18,141 nucleotides of DNA, taken from JBBRXJ01 sp038248505. Its GTDB lineage: Bacteria > Bacteroidota > Bacteroidia > Bacteroidales > JBBRXJ01. Within the stretch, counting starts at the first letter, position 1. Every line of letters begins with the position of its first letter. The stretch covers positions 1 through 18,141 of the forward strand of contig JBBRXJ010000073.1 in the NCBI GenBank assembly GCA_038248505.1. The letters run 5' to 3'. A program made the translations under genes and the position numbers. The notes beneath the pieces are model-generated. The model did no database searches. It was not told where the DNA came from and saw only the letters and a program-made list of their open reading frames with translations. Positions 16,415 to 18,141 of this stretch are shown one piece after another.

Positions 16415-16592
16415 ATGAAAAAAACAGGAAAAACAATCATTGAAAAAGAGACAATCATTCGCCGATTATTTAACAGGTGAAACCAGTTATAGAAAATTAG
16501 GAGAGCAGTATGGAATTGATTTTAGAATGATACATTCGTTGGTTATGAAGTATCAAGGAAAGAATAGAAGGACAATAGCCAAGTCACATTAA
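16415..16592 (+). pseudogene. Transposase OrfA-like helix-turn-helix remnant (IS3-type), frameshifted
   Basis: From ATG 16415 it reads MKKTGKTIIEK. A +1 shift in the A/G run near 16440-16452 then leads to RQSFADYLTGETSYRKLGEQ and YGIDFRMIHSLVMKYQGKN before TAA at 16590-16592. The pattern ADYLTGExSYRxLGExYGI...MIHxxVxKYQ is the N-terminal helix-turn-helix of IS3-like OrfA proteins. No OrfB follows. The last residues (RTIAKSH) come from a sequence repeated at 17977, so the original gene was probably cut there. Confidence 0.5.
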
Positions 16593-16593
16593 C
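16570..16593 (+). repeat. First copy of the GGACAATAGCC boundary motif
   Basis: It reads GGACAATAGCC then AAGTCACATTAAC. The 11-bp core is identical to 17977-17987, and the following bases are similar (AGTCACATTAAC against AGCCGCTAAC). It coincides with the end of OrfA-like similarity. The two copies lie 1407 bases apart in direct orientation around the unknown gene pair. Confidence 0.5.
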
Positions 16594-16607
16594 TCAATAT
16601 TTGCTCC

Positions 16608-16729
16608 TTCACTCCATTGCAGTCGCTCACTTCACTCAGCTCGTTCACTCGTTAGCACACGGCAACCCACGCAAAACCATTTCACTCACTCCGTTCAGGC
16701 GCTTTGCAAACGCAAAACTTCCTTCACTC
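16608..16729 (+). repeat. Cluster of TTCACTC heptamers
   Basis: TTCACTC occurs at 16608, 16631, 16644, 16681 and 16723, with related CGTTC and CACTC words between. The patch is richer in G+C than its neighbours and has no credible frame. The region 16593-17012 as a whole has no gene: this patch, an AT-rich stretch (16740-16838), then two hairpins. Confidence 0.6.
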
Positions 16730-16838
16730 GTTCCCTCAATAAGTTTGATAATCCCACCCACCTCAACATTTTTCAAACATCAAATGCATTAATGCTTTCG
16801 TAACAACACTTAATTAATTTAATAATACTTATATTTAT

Positions 16839-16873
16839 GATGTATAAAGTTATAAGACTTGCCTTTATACATC
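16839..16873. repeat. Hairpin with perfect 11-bp stem
   Basis: GATGTATAAAG (16839-16849) pairs with CTTTATACATC (16863-16873), loop of 13 bases. TTATTT follows, so weak termination of leftward-entering transcripts is possible. It is the first of two neighbouring hairpins upstream of the unknown gene pair. Confidence 0.6.
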
Positions 16874-16888
16874 TTATTTAGCTGTATA

Positions 16889-16961
16889 GGTTGCACAAAA
16901 TAGGTCTGATTTTATCAGACCTATAAACGAGTTACCTGCAAGGCTTGACGACTGTGCAACC
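16889..16961. repeat. Nested inverted repeats, possible recombination site or structured RNA
   Basis: Outer arms GGTTGCACA (16889-16897) and TGTGCAACC (16953-16961) are perfect. Inside is a second perfect 11-bp stem, ATAGGTCTGAT (16900-16910) with ATCAGACCTAT (16914-16924), loop TTT. The unpaired part holds GAGTTACCTGCAAGGCTTGA. It lies about 50 bases upstream of the TTG start of the first unknown gene. Confidence 0.6.
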
Positions 16962-17012
16962 TTCAACTGACAGACATAAATAATTACATTTAGACACAAA
17001 AAACACAGACGC

Positions 17013-17549
17013 TTGGACACACTAAAAAAATTATTCATTGAGTGGGACTTAGAAACTTGGGCAAACATTTTAGAAGTTGTCGGGTTTGCTTTAGTGATGG
17101 GAGCTTTTATTCTCGGACTATTTATCAAATCTGAAATAAACAAGCTCAAGACAAGCTACATCTTTGATAAACGGATAAAGAAGCACATTGAGAATTTGAA
17201 AAAGTCTGCATCAGAATTTAATCAGTTTCTTAACGACTACGATAATAATAGGCATACAATAAGGACAGAATTTGGTAATTGCCTTTCTGAATTACAAGAC
17301 CTCATACCAAAAATAGGTTTTAGACAAAGTTGGAAAAGTAGAAATCTTGTTGGCTTTCTAAAGGGGCGTAGAACTAAACCATTTGTTATAAGAGAAAGTC
17401 AGACTTCACCTTTTTGGTTTTGGGCTTTGCGTTATCCCAAGCGGATTTATCAAACTAACTATGACGATGTTTGGATAGTTTACGACAGACTAATAGAAAT
17501 AATCAGACAATTAGAAAACATTAAACAAAACAAAGACAAATCACTGTAA
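17013..17549 (+). CDS. Small membrane protein of unknown function, first gene of a pair
   Basis: A 178-residue protein I do not recognise. The start is taken as TTG at 17013: an in-frame stop lies at 16977-16979 and no ATG or GTG occurs between. One strong transmembrane segment spans about residues 19-38 (ILEVVGFALVMGAFILGLFI), preceded by an amphipathic start (MDTLKKLFIEWDLETWAN). The rest is a charged, mostly helical, probably cytoplasmic domain with FDKRIKKHIENLKKSASEFN, an aromatic stretch SPFWFWALRYPKRIYQTNYD and a final helix. The stop is one base before the next ATG, so the two genes are surely translated together. TACATTTA (16985-16992) is a near match to the -7 box. Confidence 0.7.
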   Translation: MDTLKKLFIEWDLETWANILEVVGFALVMGAFILGLFIKSEINKLKTSYIFDKRIKKHIENLKKSASEFNQFLNDYDNNRHTIRTEFGNCLSELQDLIPKIGFRQSWKSRNLVGFLKGRRTKPFVIRESQTSPFWFWALRYPKRIYQTNYDDVWIVYDRLIEIIRQLENIKQNKDKSL

Positions 17550-17550
17550 C

Positions 17551-17955
17551 ATGAATACAAAGCACAGTAGCAAGATAATCACCAAACTTAATCGGGACAC
17601 CAAAGAAGGGACGATTAAATGGGAAGTTAATCGCAACAAACCGTCATCACTTTCGGGGAGTGAAATTTTGACCGACAACGTTTATACTTGTAAAGTCATT
17701 GATAAACAATTCCGACTTTTCAAGTATCAATCTAAGTATTATTATGACGAAGGACTTTACGAGTGGTCAGACAATTTTCGTCTTGAGTTCGTTGATGCTT
17801 GGGGCAATTCAGAGTGGGCTTTTCCCGATGACAGGGCAATTTATGATTTATACGAAACGGTTCGCTTCAAGACATCAAACATTGAGAATTTTATAGATAA
17901 GTTTTTGACGGAAGAAGACAAAGAGGAAACAGATGAAAAACCTTTTGACTTTTAA
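17551..17955 (+). CDS. Soluble acidic protein of unknown function, second gene of a pair
   Basis: A 134-residue protein starting with ATG one base after the previous stop. It shows no signal peptide or membrane segment. The layout is a short helical start, then KEGTIKWEVN, a probable beta-rich middle (YTCKVIDKQFRLFKYQSKYY and FRLEFVDAWGNSEWAFPDD), and a helical end (AIYDLYETVRFKTSNIENFI) closing with an acidic tail EEDKEETDEK. The order (T-x-x-G-x-x-x-W, beta strands, then LYExVR and a helix) recalls small proteins of unknown role that I have seen annotated as hypothetical in accessory regions. I cannot name a family. A partner or regulator of the membrane protein is a reasonable guess only. 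Confidence 0.72.
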   Translation: MNTKHSSKIITKLNRDTKEGTIKWEVNRNKPSSLSGSEILTDNVYTCKVIDKQFRLFKYQSKYYYDEGLYEWSDNFRLEFVDAWGNSEWAFPDDRAIYDLYETVRFKTSNIENFIDKFLTEEDKEETDEKPFDF

Positions 17956-17976
17956 ACCAATGACATTGCAACGGAC

Positions 17977-17998
17977 GGACAATAGCCCAGCCGCTAAC
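17977..17998 (+). repeat. Second copy of the GGACAATAGCC boundary motif
   Basis: It reads GGACAATAGCC then CAGCCGCTAAC. It is a direct repeat of 16570-16593 and leads straight into the imperfect hairpin that follows the unknown gene pair. Confidence 0.5.
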
Positions 17999-18058
17999 AG
18001 CACCTTAGCGTCAGTTTTTTTGAAGAAAAAAAACCGAACGCCAAGCTGCAAAACGTTA
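17995..18058. repeat. attC-like imperfect hairpin after the unknown gene pair
   Basis: It starts TAAC (17995-17998) and ends GTTA (18055-18058), 64 bases in all. The inner stem is GTTTTTTT (18014-18021) with AAAAAAAC (18027-18034). The flanking arms AGCACCTTAGCG and CGCCAAGCTGC pair with a few mismatches and unpaired bases. Length, terminal TAAC/GTTA and bulged arms resemble integron attC sites, but no integrase is in the window and the core GTTATGC is not a perfect GTTRRRY. The last bases of the window (to 18141) hold no gene. Confidence 0.4.
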
Positions 18059-18141
18059 TGCCTCATTGTAAAAAGACCGTGCAAACCGACAGACAACGAC
18101 AAGAAAAACCAACCGCACAAAATGGCACATTTGGTTTTGCC

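Noticed and set aside
16601..16792. A plus-strand frame of 63 residues over the TTCACTC patch
   Set aside because: It starts at TTG inside low-complexity repeats and has no protein-like pattern.
17875..18120. A minus-strand frame of 81 residues at the right end
   Set aside because: It overlaps the end of the second unknown gene and its Phe/Lys runs come from the A/T hairpin stem.
1..18141. CRISPR array, tRNA or rRNA genes
   Set aside because: No regularly spaced repeats with unique spacers, no cloverleaf with TTCRA arm, and no rRNA-like sequence were seen on either strand.

Overview
The window looks like chromosome of a member of the Bacteroidota. The DNA is AT-rich, genes lack Shine-Dalgarno sequences, and boxes matching the Bacteroidota -7 promoter consensus TAnnTTTG lie in front of several genes. 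Gene content agrees: an RRM protein with a glycine-rich tail, an M1 metallopeptidase with a variant GxMEN motif, a GH106-like lipoprotein hydrolase, and an EF-G of the second type. The order within the phylum cannot be settled from this window.

Left part (1-6043): the 3' end of an elongation factor G gene is followed by a strong terminator shared with a convergent, exported MORN-like protein of unknown role. Next come a secreted M1-family metallopeptidase with an N-terminal TPR-like region, a single-RRM RNA-binding protein with its own promoter and terminator, and a PhnP-like metallo-beta-lactamase-fold hydrolase that must start at TTG.

Middle (6044-8447): a graveyard. An AAA-type ATPase gene on the minus strand (ATG at 8159) has lost its C-terminal domain. 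It carries a frameshift and two nonsense codons, and an IS630-family element of about 1.16 kb (6911-8067) has split it. That element has imperfect terminal inverted repeats, flanking TA dinucleotides, and a transposase that is itself dead. Upstream of the old ATPase start is a 14-bp-periodic operator-like array.

Housekeeping block (8448-12888, minus strand): folD, ffh and argS, all apparently intact. A divergent promoter region separates argS from a large GH106-like lipoprotein hydrolase (13033-16134).

Right part (16135-18141): accessory DNA. It holds the N-terminal half of a RelE/HigB-like toxin, cut off at a perfect palindrome and followed by a frameshifted transposase OrfA-like remnant. 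Next come a TTCACTC-rich patch and nested hairpins. A tightly spaced pair of unrecognised genes follows: a small membrane protein starting at TTG and a soluble acidic protein one base later. An attC-like imperfect hairpin ends the block. The pair lies between two copies of an 11-bp motif and is the best candidate here for an undescribed accessory module, possibly a mobile cassette. Its function cannot be read from the sequence.
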